Assembly (NCBI RefSeq): GCF_027620315.1
Contig: NZ_JAPNNL010000001.1
Span: 44,071-108,070 of the forward strand
From: Nonomuraea corallina
Lineage (GTDB): Bacteria; Actinomycetota; Actinomycetes; Streptosporangiales; Streptosporangiaceae
Direction: 5' to 3'
Length of the DNA stretch: 64,000 nt
Program-made: the position numbers and the translations under genes
In this document: piece by piece, positions 55,494 through 63,007 of the stretch
How the letters are laid out: the number at the start of each line of letters is the position of its first letter
Numbering within the stretch: the stretch's first letter is position 1
The notes under the pieces: model-generated
What the model was told of the DNA's origin: nothing
Database searches by the model: none
The model's input: the letters and a program-made list of their open reading frames with translations, nothing else

Positions 55494-56575
55494 CGCGACT
55501 CGGTCTGCGGCCTGCCGCCGAGCAAGTTCTTCTCCCACAACTCGCCCAAGGAGTACTCCGCCAGCCAGTCGGCCAACCCTGCGGGGGCGAGTCGTTTGAA
55601 GACCGACGTTCCCCTGTCTCGCTCAACCACAATGAGATCGTCTACCTCGAACTGGTTGATGAGCGTCACCGACTGGGTCGCGATCAGGATCTGACTGGTG
55701 GTGCTGGCGGCGCGCAGCATGTCGGCCAACTGCACGATGGCATAGGGGTGCAGACCGAGCTCCGGCTCGTCGAGCACGACGAGGTCAGGAAGATCGGGAA
55801 GGCTGAGCAAGGTTGTCAGGCAGATGAAACGGAGCGTTCCGTCCGACAGCGCGTCTGCAGGGAAGACGACGTCCGAGCCCTCTTGCTGCCACCGCAGCCG
55901 CAGTCGGTCGTTCTCCTCGATGAGTACGAAGTCCCTGAAGAACGGCGCGACCTGCTGGATCGTCTGAACGATCCTCCTGTATGCGGCGTGGTCCTCCTGC
56001 TGGAGGCGAAGCAGGATGGCGGCCAGATTTCGGGCATCCGGGTGCAGCGCGACGTTGTCGGAAGCGAACCCTGTCTGCTTGACGGGAGCGTTCGCGCTGG
56101 TGTCGTGGAAGTGGAAGACGCGGCAACCGCGCAGCGTGTCAGCCACATGGCCGGCAATCGATGACAAATCCTGCTCATCGATCTCATCCGTGAGGCGGCT
56201 CTCCCGATGCCCCCGTCCCAGGACATGTTCTTCGCCACGCACCTCGATGCTTTCAAGACCGAAGATCAGCTCATCGCGAGCAGCCGGGATGAGTTTGGCC
56301 CAGTACACGTTGGACCCGAATCTCAGGCGCAGGTCGACTTCCGGGATACTCTTGCCCCCGCGATAGAGCAGGGCAGAGGCCCCACCCGCCTGGCCAACGA
56401 ACAGGTTCAGCTGATGGTCGACGATCCGGCCGAGCAGGGCGAGGACAGAGATGAGATTGCTCTTGCCCGCGCCGTTGGCACCGATCAAAACATTGAGATC
56501 TCGCAACTCCACCTCAGTGGAGCGGATCGAGGTGTATCCCCTGATCGCGATCGACTGCAATCTACCCGGCACCAT
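55490..56575 (-). CDS. AAA family ATPase (AAA_21, RecF/SMC-like), defence-type
   Basis: 361 residues. N-terminal IAIRGYTSIRSTEVELRDLNVLIGANGAGKSNLISVL with Walker A at 32-39; ABC-type signature ALSDGTLRFICLTTLL; Walker B DLVVLDEPELGLHPYAI; D-loop and H-like switch SQILIATQSVTLINQFEVDDLIVVERD. These ATPases dimerise on ATP and commonly control a toxic nuclease partner. It precedes the DUF4276-like gene by a 4-bp overlap. Together a candidate abortive-infection system. Confidence 0.87.
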   Translation of the reverse strand: MVPGRLQSIAIRGYTSIRSTEVELRDLNVLIGANGAGKSNLISVLALLGRIVDHQLNLFVGQAGGASALLYRGGKSIPEVDLRLRFGSNVYWAKLIPAARDELIFGLESIEVRGEEHVLGRGHRESRLTDEIDEQDLSSIAGHVADTLRGCRVFHFHDTSANAPVKQTGFASDNVALHPDARNLAAILLRLQQEDHAAYRRIVQTIQQVAPFFRDFVLIEENDRLRLRWQQEGSDVVFPADALSDGTLRFICLTTLLSLPDLPDLVVLDEPELGLHPYAIVQLADMLRAASTTSQILIATQSVTLINQFEVDDLIVVERDRGTSVFKRLAPAGLADWLAEYSLGELWEKNLLGGRPQTESR

Positions 56576-56814
56576 GTGCCCAGCTTAGAGTGATCCTCTG
56601 ATGCGGCGCGTCCACCCTCCGCAGTCGGAGGTTGAAATGGCAATGACCTGAATGTTGCGGCCGTGATGCTTGCGCTTTCCGGACCCACACAGCTCGGTGC
56701 CATTGGACCGGGGGTAGCGACGCCTATGCCACAGCAGCCCTCAGCAGGGCTGATGACGCTTGCCTTTCTATGTTAACCGGCTCGGGGAGATCGACGGTCC
56801 AGGGCTTCGACGTC

Positions 56815-57147
56815 TCAGTCCCCTGCCCACTCGACGTACGCACCGCGGATACGCCGACGCACCAGGACGATCAGCCCCATCTGGATGACAAGCAGTGCCG
56901 GCGCGACCAGTCCCGATACGGCGATCACCTCTTCCTCTGAGAGTCCGCCAACACATTCCGTTATGTTGCCGCCCTCGTACAGAAGGGTGCAGTCACGTCC
57001 GAGAATCTCGGCGACGATGAACCAATGGGCAAGCAGAAGGGGGACCGCGCCCAGGGCGAGGAGCGGTGTGATGGGGTTCGCCCTCCCCTTTGCCGGGACA
57101 GGTTCGAGACGCGCGCCTACAACGGGATCACGGCTCACCCTGGACAC
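56815..57147 (-). CDS. Hypothetical membrane protein (110 aa)
   Basis: Two spans: ITPLLALGAVPLLLAHWFIVAEIL and VSGLVAPALLVIQMGLIVLVRRRI, with an extracellular loop containing two Cys (RDCTLLYEGGNITECVGGL) that could form a disulfide. N-terminal basic region and C-terminal EWAGD. Divergent from the secreted protein gene at 57258. No family recognised. The 239-bp gap before it (56576-56814) shows no gene. Confidence 0.68.
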   Translation of the reverse strand: MSRVSRDPVVGARLEPVPAKGRANPITPLLALGAVPLLLAHWFIVAEILGRDCTLLYEGGNITECVGGLSEEEVIAVSGLVAPALLVIQMGLIVLVRRRIRGAYVEWAGD

Positions 57148-57257
57148 GGAAGCACAGGCAGGCGATCATGACAAGGCCGGTACGGCACCCCCGGCTGGTC
57201 CGGAGCGGGGATCGAACGACATGCGGCTGTGATCATCTTCGGGCAGGATTGCCCCTC

Positions 57258-58037
57258 ATGAAACTCGTGATCACACTTGTGGCCGGCGCGGGTCTGCTGC
57301 TCGCGCCGTTACCCGCACAGGCCGCCGAAAACGCCGCCAAGAACCCCGTATCCGCGCTCAAGGCCCAGCTGAAGGCCGGGAAGGGGGTCCGGTTCACCGA
57401 CGCGAGCGCGTTCGTCGGCAGCATCAACAACGACCCGCTGGTACGCCGTACCGGGGTCGTCAAGTTCGGCAAGAAGGGCATCGTCGCCTCCGACATCCGA
57501 GGCGCGTTCGCCTCGCCGCTGTTCGACGGGCACACCACCAAGCCCGAGCGGACGATCATCATAGGCAAGGACGCCTGGCGCTCGGGCGGGGTCCTGGCCG
57601 AGAGCCTCCCCAAGGGCAAGACCTGGTACAAGACCACCAGCCTGTTCAACACGGGGACCGTCAGCAGCTGGTTCGGCCAGCTGGTGAGCCCGCTGGAGCC
57701 GGTCACGCTGGCGGAGCTGGTGAAGCGCGGCAAGCGTAGCGGCTCCACCTACCAGGGCACGATCGCCTTGGAGCGGGTGTACAAGATCTCTCCGTGGTTC
57801 CGCCAGACGCTGGGACTGATCCGTGCGACCGATGCCACCATCACCTACACCCTCACGGTCGACCGCAGGGGTCTGCCCAGCAAGCTGAAGACCACGTGGC
57901 TGGCGAAGAACCTCGGGAACCTTCCCTCGTGGGAGGAGAAGACGATCGTGACGGAGACCCGCTACACCGGCTGGGGCACCCAGGTCTCGATCAAGCCGCC
58001 GCCCAGGAGCCAGGTCACCGGCAAGCTCCAGGACTGA
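57258..58037 (+). CDS. Secreted hypothetical protein (LppX/LolA-like size)
   Basis: 259 residues. Sec signal KLVITLVAGAGLLLAPLPAQA, cleavage after AQA. No lipobox Cys. The mature part (VSALKAQLKAGKGVRFTDAS; AFASPLFDGHTTKPERTIIIGKDAW; LAESLPKGKTWYKTTSLF; ATDATITYTLTVDRRGLPSKLKTTW) is beta-rich and resembles the LolA/LppX-type lipid-binding barrel in length and pattern. Its promoter and signal-peptide region exist as a decayed copy at 52984-53107. Divergent from the membrane protein at 56815. Confidence 0.75.
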   Translation: MKLVITLVAGAGLLLAPLPAQAAENAAKNPVSALKAQLKAGKGVRFTDASAFVGSINNDPLVRRTGVVKFGKKGIVASDIRGAFASPLFDGHTTKPERTIIIGKDAWRSGGVLAESLPKGKTWYKTTSLFNTGTVSSWFGQLVSPLEPVTLAELVKRGKRSGSTYQGTIALERVYKISPWFRQTLGLIRATDATITYTLTVDRRGLPSKLKTTWLAKNLGNLPSWEEKTIVTETRYTGWGTQVSIKPPPRSQVTGKLQD

Positions 58038-58082
58038 CGCCGGAGGGACCGGGGCGGTACGGTGCGGTGAAGGAGGCGGTTC

Positions 58083-58364
58083 ATGGAGGAGATCCCCACG
58101 ATCGGCCGGTGTCACCTGTGCAAGCAGACCTTCGGCTTCACCCCCGCGCAGGTCATGACGGTCATGATGGACCCGGAGACCAATCTGCCGCTGGGCATGA
58201 CGATCTCCGGGACCTTCCGTGAGCCGACGCCGGAGGCCACCGCCAGGGCGGTGGAGGTGCACGTGTGCCCCGGCTGCGTCGGCAGGGTCGAGCAGCTCAA
58301 GGAGTTCATGGACCGGCCCGCCCCGCCGTTCGGCACGTGGAGCCGGGGCCATCCGCGACCGTGA
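58083..58364 (+). CDS. Zinc-ribbon-like hypothetical protein (93 aa)
   Basis: Soluble. C9-HL-C12 near the N-terminus (GRCHLCKQTFGFTPAQVMTVMMD) and C60-PG-C63 late (VHVCPGCVGRVEQLKEFM) give a two-knuckle zinc site. The middle VMMDPETNLPLGM may be a binding loop. Strong SD (GAAGGAGG). Lies 46 bp after the secreted protein and 63 bp before the NUDIX gene, same strand. Unknown function, uncharacterised actinobacterial family. Confidence 0.78.
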   Translation: MEEIPTIGRCHLCKQTFGFTPAQVMTVMMDPETNLPLGMTISGTFREPTPEATARAVEVHVCPGCVGRVEQLKEFMDRPAPPFGTWSRGHPRP

Positions 58365-58426
58365 CCGGGGGCGCCGCGAGGCGGGGAGAGACAGACGGCC
58401 GGCGAGCGAGGAACGGTGATGTCCTG

Positions 58427-58990
58427 ATGGTCCAGCCCATGGAGCGGGTGCCCGGCGTGATCCGGACGGTCTCCTCCCAGGAGGTGTACCGCAACCCGTG
58501 GCTGTCGCTGCGCGAGGACGTGGTGGAGCGCCCGGACGGCAGCCGCGGCATCTACTCCGTGGTGGACCGGCCCGACTACGCCGTGGTGATCGCCGCCGAG
58601 GACGGCGGGTTCCACCTCGTCGAGCAGTACCGGTATCCGATCCAGGGGCGCTACTGGGAGTTCCCGCAGGGCAGCTTCCCGCAGGGCCGCGCCGGCACGC
58701 CCGAGGAGCTCGCCCGCGCCGAACTGGCCGAGGAGACCGGTGTGACCGCGGCCTCGTGGACCCCGCTCGGCAGCCTGTTCGGCTGGCACGGCGCGAGCGG
58801 GCAGGCGTTCACCGCGTTCCTGGCCACCGGCCTGAGCCGTGGCGTGCCGCGGCGGGAGCACGAGGAGCAGGACATGCGCCAGCGGTGGGTCTCGCGGGCG
58901 GAGTTCGAGGAGATGATCCGGGACGGGAGCATCCGGGACGACTCCACCGTTGCCGCCTATTTCCTGCTGCTCATGCACGAGCGGGGTTGA
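58427..58990 (+). CDS. NUDIX hydrolase (ADP-ribose pyrophosphatase type)
   Basis: 187 residues from ATG 58427 (ATG 58439 possible). The Nudix box is FPQGSFPQGRAGTPEELARAELAEETGVTAASW, compared with GX5EX7REUXEEXGU: G, E, the ELAEE core and G are kept while the Arg of REU is replaced. The VYRNPWLSLREDVV opening and YRYPIQGRYWEFPQG are typical of ADP-sugar pyrophosphatases of the NudF type. Stop lies 2 bp from the convergent methyltransferase stop. Confidence 0.86.
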   Translation: MVQPMERVPGVIRTVSSQEVYRNPWLSLREDVVERPDGSRGIYSVVDRPDYAVVIAAEDGGFHLVEQYRYPIQGRYWEFPQGSFPQGRAGTPEELARAELAEETGVTAASWTPLGSLFGWHGASGQAFTAFLATGLSRGVPRREHEEQDMRQRWVSRAEFEEMIRDGSIRDDSTVAAYFLLLMHERG

Positions 58991-58992
58991 GG

Positions 58993-60234
58993 TCAGACCG
59001 ACGAGATGACGGGGAGCGGGAAGACGAGCTTGCCGCCTTCCGCCAGGAACTGCTGCTCCCGCTCGACGAACCCCTTCCGGTGCACCCAGGGCAGCACCAG
59101 CAGTTGGTCGGGGCGTCGGGCCTTGGCGTCCTCCTCGGACACGATCGGGATGCCGGTGCCGGGGGTGAAGCAGCCGTGTTTCTCCGGGCTGACCTCGCCG
59201 ATGCAGGGCAGGTCGCGGGTGTCGATGCCGCAGTACTGCAGGACCACGTTGCCCTTGGTGGACGCGCCGTACCCGAGCGTGAGCCTGCCGGCGGCCCGGG
59301 AGTCGTCGAGGAAGGCGCGCAGCTCGTCCCGGTGGTGCTGGACGCGGCGGGCGAAGGTCTCGTACGTGGCCCAGGTGTCCAGTTTGAGGTCGGCTTCCCG
59401 GCGGCGGACCTGGGCGATGGCGGCGTCGTCGATCCGGTGCCTGGCCGGGTTCCTGACGAGGGTGAGGCAGAGGCTGCCGCCGTTGACTTCGGTGATCTCG
59501 GCGCTGGTCACGGTGAGGCCGACGCGCTCGGCCATCCACTCGATCTGGGCCAGCGAGTAGTACTCCAGGTGTTCCTGGCAGATGGCGTCGTAGGCGAGTG
59601 ACTTGACCATGGAGCCGAGGTCGCTCATCTCGACCATCCAGACGCCGTCGTCGCTGAGGAGGTCGCGCATGTCGGCCATGAACCCCATCGGGTCGGACAG
59701 GTCGTAGAACATCGCGATCGAGGTGATGATCTTCGCCTTGCGCTCGCCGTACCGTTCCGCCAGTCCTTGCCTGGAGAAGAAGTCGGGGATCAGGTCGATG
59801 TGGTCGGGGTAGTAGCGGCGCCACTTCTCGCCTGTGGGGTCGATGCCGACGAGGGTGGGGCCGTCAGCGGGGAAGCCCTGCAGCAGGGTCGAGTCGTTGC
59901 TGCCGATGTCGACGACCAGGTCGCCGGGGCCGAGGTCGACCATGCCGGTGAGCCTGGCGGCCTTGCCCTGTAAATAGTTGATCATGAAGGGCCGGATGCC
60001 GGAGCGGTACCCGTACCGGTCGCCGTACATGAGCGACGGGTCGACCGTGTGCCGGATCTGGACCAGCCCGCAGCCGTCCGGGGAGCACTTGACCAGTTCC
60101 AGCGGGGCCGATGGCACGACCTCCTCGCGTGACCTGGGGAAGATCCCGGTCAGCGCCTGCGTGCCGAGGTCGAGCACGGGCAGCAGGGTGCGGTTCGCGC
60201 AGATGCGGCACTCGGTGCACTCAGTGATGTTCAT
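58993..60234 (-). CDS. SAM-dependent sugar C-methyltransferase (TylCIII/NovU type)
   Basis: 413 residues from ATG 60234, GGAAG SD. N-terminal zinc-binding domain (C6, C9 and C12 of ITECTECRICANRTLLPVLDLG, and CSPDGCGLVQIRHTVDPSLMYG) precedes a methyltransferase core (DLVVDIGSNDSTLLQGF; GIDPTGEKW) and the C-terminal GYGASTKGNVVLQYCGI / DQLLVLPWVHRKGF. This is the three-domain layout of TDP-4-keto-6-deoxysugar 3-C-methyltransferases. No other deoxysugar genes are in the window, so it is an orphan here. Confidence 0.87.
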   Translation of the reverse strand: MNITECTECRICANRTLLPVLDLGTQALTGIFPRSREEVVPSAPLELVKCSPDGCGLVQIRHTVDPSLMYGDRYGYRSGIRPFMINYLQGKAARLTGMVDLGPGDLVVDIGSNDSTLLQGFPADGPTLVGIDPTGEKWRRYYPDHIDLIPDFFSRQGLAERYGERKAKIITSIAMFYDLSDPMGFMADMRDLLSDDGVWMVEMSDLGSMVKSLAYDAICQEHLEYYSLAQIEWMAERVGLTVTSAEITEVNGGSLCLTLVRNPARHRIDDAAIAQVRRREADLKLDTWATYETFARRVQHHRDELRAFLDDSRAAGRLTLGYGASTKGNVVLQYCGIDTRDLPCIGEVSPEKHGCFTPGTGIPIVSEEDAKARRPDQLLVLPWVHRKGFVEREQQFLAEGGKLVFPLPVISSV

Positions 60235-60325
60235 GATGTCTTCCGCTCGTCGGATGGAGAGGGCCGGGGACGGCGGGCGTCCTGCTGTGCGCGTGGTGGG
60301 GGCCACCCTTCCGTTCGCCGGCCTG

Positions 60326-60848
60326 TCAGCCATGAAGATCAGAATTCGCCTCGATGCCGAGATAGTAACGGTGCGATCCCAGGACGAACATCGGTTGAGC
60401 GACCCGCCGCCCCCACCGACCGGCTGTGCGCGGCGCGGTGGAGGAGGCGGGTCATCGGGTGATCAGCCTGCCCCCGCGCGTCGGCCATCAACACCGCGAG
60501 CGACTCGTCCGGCTGGAGGATGTTGAGGAAGGCCATGAACCGCTCGTCGGTGACGTCGGCCATGGTCGCGGCCTGGAGAGCGGCGAGCAGTTCCGGGTCG
60601 GCGGTGCGGTAGTCGGCCCGGCCTGCGCCGACGACGGCGGGGTCGACGTTGCCCCGCAGGGTGACTCCGGCCAGCGTCGACGGTTCGGCCGCCCACGCAT
60701 CCAGGTCCTGCGGGGCCTGGTAGGCGACGGGGTACTGGGCGTCGAGGCCGTGTCCGGGCAGGTCGACGGCGAGGCTGCGGTGGCCGAGCAGGGCGAGTTC
60801 GCGCTGGACGGAGGTCCACATGAACGAGCTGGCGTGAACTTCTGGATC
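60326..60848 (-). pseudogene. Decayed alpha/beta hydrolase
   Basis: The minus strand reads HASSFMWTSVQRELALLGHRSLAVDLPGHGLDAQYPVAYQAPQDLDAWAAEPSTLAGVTLRGNVD, then jumps to GAGRADYRTADPELLAALQAATMADVTDERFMAFLNILQPDESLAVLMADARGQ. The first part matches the N-terminal region and the second the late cap of known S33-type hydrolases, but the nucleophile elbow (GHSxGG) between them is missing. After ARGQ the frame degrades; a second frame reads AQPMFVLGSHRYYLGIEANSDL to a TGA at 60326. The N-terminal VHG oxyanion strand is also lost. Non-functional. Confidence 0.7.
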
Positions 60849-60917
60849 ATGTGGCGAAACGTTTCAGACGAGCGGCGGGGGCCCCGTCGTTGGTGGCCGG
60901 CGGGGCCTCCGCGACGG

Positions 60918-61004
60918 TCATTCGGTGCGCAACGTCGTCCAGTGAGGCGGAGTGCCCTCGTACATCACGTCGTTGCAGTCACAGCTTCCGCAGCCGGGGA
61001 TCAT
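60918..61004 (-). CDS. 28-aa peptide with CGSCDC motif and near-perfect Shine-Dalgarno
   Basis: ATG 61004 is preceded by GAGGAGG with seven bases between, the strongest SD pattern in the vicinity. The frame encodes MIPGCGSCDCNDVMYEGTPP followed by HWTTLRTE and TGA. Cys5, Cys8 and Cys10 give C-x-x-C-x-C, suited to binding a metal or iron-sulfur cluster, and the short body has Tyr, Trp, His. It is divergent from the PPOX F420 enzyme. Too short for usual gene callers. Could be a peptide in its own right or a leader peptide. Confidence 0.55.
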   Translation of the reverse strand: MIPGCGSCDCNDVMYEGTPPHWTTLRTE

Positions 61005-61113
61005 GGTGCCGCCTCCTCGCCTAAGAGATGGCGCGTTCGTACCCGGCGTGGCGATCCCGAACGCTTACGTGACGGTGACGGTCCCCTGGTCGGTCCCCCA
61101 GCATGCTGGAGGC

Positions 61114-61539
61114 ATGGACGCGGAGACGGCGCGGCTGATGTTCGCGGGCGCGCGGGTCGCCCGGCTGGCCACGGTGGGCGCGCGGGGGAAGCCGGGGCTC
61201 GTGCCCGTCACGTTCGCGGTCGAAGGCGCGGCAGAGGGCGACCGGATAGTGACCGCCGTGGACCACAAGCCGAAACGGACCGGTGATCTGCGGCGGCTGC
61301 GCGACATCCGCGACAACCCGGAGGTCGCGCTGCTCGCCGACCATTACGAGGACGACTGGACCCGGCTGTGGTGGGTGCGGGCGGACGGGCGCGCTGCGGT
61401 GGTGGCGGACGGCCCGGACAGGGCCGCCGCGCTGGACGCGCTCGCGCGCAAGTACGAGCAGTACCGCGAGCGCCGCCCGGCGGGACCGGTGATCGTCGTC
61501 CGGGTCACCCGCTGGTCGGGGTGGCGGTACGCGGGCTGA
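61114..61539 (+). CDS. PPOX class F420-dependent oxidoreductase (TIGR03668-like)
   Basis: 141 residues from ATG 61114. Split-barrel FMN/F420 family: ARVARLATVGARGKPGLVPVTFAVEG, VTAVDHKPKRTGDLRRLRDIRDNPEVALLADHYEDDWTRLWWVRADGRA, KYEQYRERRPAGPVIVVRVTRWSGWR. The DHKPKRT.DL..L.NI..NP...LL.D.Y..DW..LWWVR pattern is diagnostic for TIGR03668 proteins, which bind F420 in mycobacteria. The upstream in-frame extension to 60952 lacks coding character. Confidence 0.88.
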   Translation: MDAETARLMFAGARVARLATVGARGKPGLVPVTFAVEGAAEGDRIVTAVDHKPKRTGDLRRLRDIRDNPEVALLADHYEDDWTRLWWVRADGRAAVVADGPDRAAALDALARKYEQYRERRPAGPVIVVRVTRWSGWRYAG

Positions 61540-61551
61540 CGGCCGGCGGAC

Positions 61552-61800
61552 TCAGATGGCCAGCGGTACGGGGTGGACCTCGTCGGGCGGGTGGCCGGCG
61601 CGTTCGTGGATGCGCCGGACGGCGTCCGCCGAGGGCGCCTCCGACAGGCAGTAGACGATCCCGTCGTCCGGGTCCGCCCACGCGTGCTCGAAGGTCACTC
61701 CCTCCTCGTCCTGGATCGCGATGTCGGCGATGTGCGCGTCCTCGAGCTGTTCGTCGGTGATGCCCATCATGTCGCGATGGACGTCCATGAACTTCGCCAT
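61552..61800 (-). CDS. SCO4226-like small nickel-binding protein (DUF4242)
   Basis: 82 residues from ATG 61800 with GGGGGAGG before it. It reads AKFMDVHRDMMGITDEQLEDAHIADIAIQDEEGVTFEHAWADPDDGIVYCLSEAPSADAVRRIHERAGHPPDEVHPV, matching the Streptomyces SCO4226/DUF4242 family: ferredoxin-like fold, dimers with bound nickel through His residues. Physiological role unknown. Convergent with the PPOX gene (12 bp gap). Confidence 0.87.
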   Translation of the reverse strand: MAKFMDVHRDMMGITDEQLEDAHIADIAIQDEEGVTFEHAWADPDDGIVYCLSEAPSADAVRRIHERAGHPPDEVHPVPLAI

Positions 61801-61920
61801 CACTGCCTCCCCCAGGCAGGGCCGTTTCGTTCAGCGTAAGGTCGCCTCCGACGCGGGCGCACCCAAGCGGACCCAAAATAGCCGGACGGCCCGCCCCCAG
61901 GGTGGGCGAGCCGCCGGGCG

Positions 61921-62937
61921 TCAGGAGACCTCGGCGGCGACCGCGCCGAAGGCGGCCAGCACCTCCTCCTGGTCGTGCGCGCCGGTCGAGGTGGTCGACT
62001 TGACGATCACCACGTCGTGCTCGGGCGAGACGTAGATGTACTGCCCGCCGAAGCCCGCCGCCATGAAGGCCCGGCCTTCGCCCAGCCACCAGTGCGCCCC
62101 GTACCGCGGGTTGACCTTGGACGGGGTGGTGGACGACTTCACCCAGGAGGCCGGGACCACCTGCTTGCCGTGGGCCTTGCCCTGACGCAGGTAGAGCAGG
62201 CCGAAGCGGGCGTAGTCGCGGTCGGTGGCCTGGAAGCAGCAGTAGCCGAGGCTCTCGCCCTTGCCGTCGCGGGCGATCCGGGCCGTGCCCGCCATGCCCG
62301 CGGGCTGCCAGATCTTCTTCTCGACGTAGCGGTGGTACGGGGTGCCGGTCGCCTCGGTGATCACCCGGGCCAGGACGTAGGAGTTCATGCTGTTGTACTC
62401 GAACTGGGTCCCGGGGGTCCAGTCGGGCTGCTGGCGGGCGGCCATCCGGGTGAGCGACTGGCCCTGGTTCGCGGCGATCTGCATCCGGGGGACGTCCTCG
62501 CGCTCGTCCCAGTCGGTGCCGGACGACATCTGCAGCAGGTTGCGGATGGACACGCCGTTGTAGCCGGACCTGCGCAGTTCGGGCAGGTACTTGGTGACGG
62601 GCTCGTCGAGCGACCGGATGTGCCCTTCCCGCAGCGCGACGCCGAGCGCCGCAGAGGTGAAGGACTTGGCCATCGACCACGACTGGAAAGGGGTGTTCCG
62701 GTTCGCGTCGGTGTAGCGCTCGTGGACGATCTTCTGGCCGCGCAGCACGAGGAAGCCGTTGGTCTTCGTACGGGTGAGGAAGTCGTCGAGGGTGCGCCGC
62801 TCGCCCTTGTAGGTGTACGTGACCGAGAGCGGCCGTTGGGCGTCGACCAGCTTGACCGGGTCCGCGGACGGCCGGATGACGTCGGCGGACGGGGCCGCGG
62901 GAGCGGCCAGGGTGAGCGCGATGAGGATGCCGCGCAC
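61921..62937 (-). CDS. Serine hydrolase, beta-lactamase class C/EstB-like
   Basis: 338 residues with a hydrophobic N-terminus (RGILIALTLAAPAAPSADV) that looks like a Sec signal. Catalytic motifs: S-M-A-K (QSWSMAKSFTSAALG), Y-N-S (FEYNSMNSYVLARV), and the late HWWLGEGRAFMAAGFGGQYIYV region replacing the KTG box. This fits the 6-aminohexanoate-dimer hydrolase/esterase branch more than true AmpC. Probably extracellular. Upstream lies the sensor kinase, 70 bp away on the same strand. Confidence 0.86.
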   Translation of the reverse strand: MRGILIALTLAAPAAPSADVIRPSADPVKLVDAQRPLSVTYTYKGERRTLDDFLTRTKTNGFLVLRGQKIVHERYTDANRNTPFQSWSMAKSFTSAALGVALREGHIRSLDEPVTKYLPELRRSGYNGVSIRNLLQMSSGTDWDEREDVPRMQIAANQGQSLTRMAARQQPDWTPGTQFEYNSMNSYVLARVITEATGTPYHRYVEKKIWQPAGMAGTARIARDGKGESLGYCCFQATDRDYARFGLLYLRQGKAHGKQVVPASWVKSSTTPSKVNPRYGAHWWLGEGRAFMAAGFGGQYIYVSPEHDVVIVKSTTSTGAHDQEEVLAAFGAVAAEVS

Positions 62938-63007
62938 GTCGCCTCCTGAAGTGGGTGGACGGGACAGGACGCGATGGTGGCGGGTGTTCTTGGCAAATCT
63001 CTGGCAG

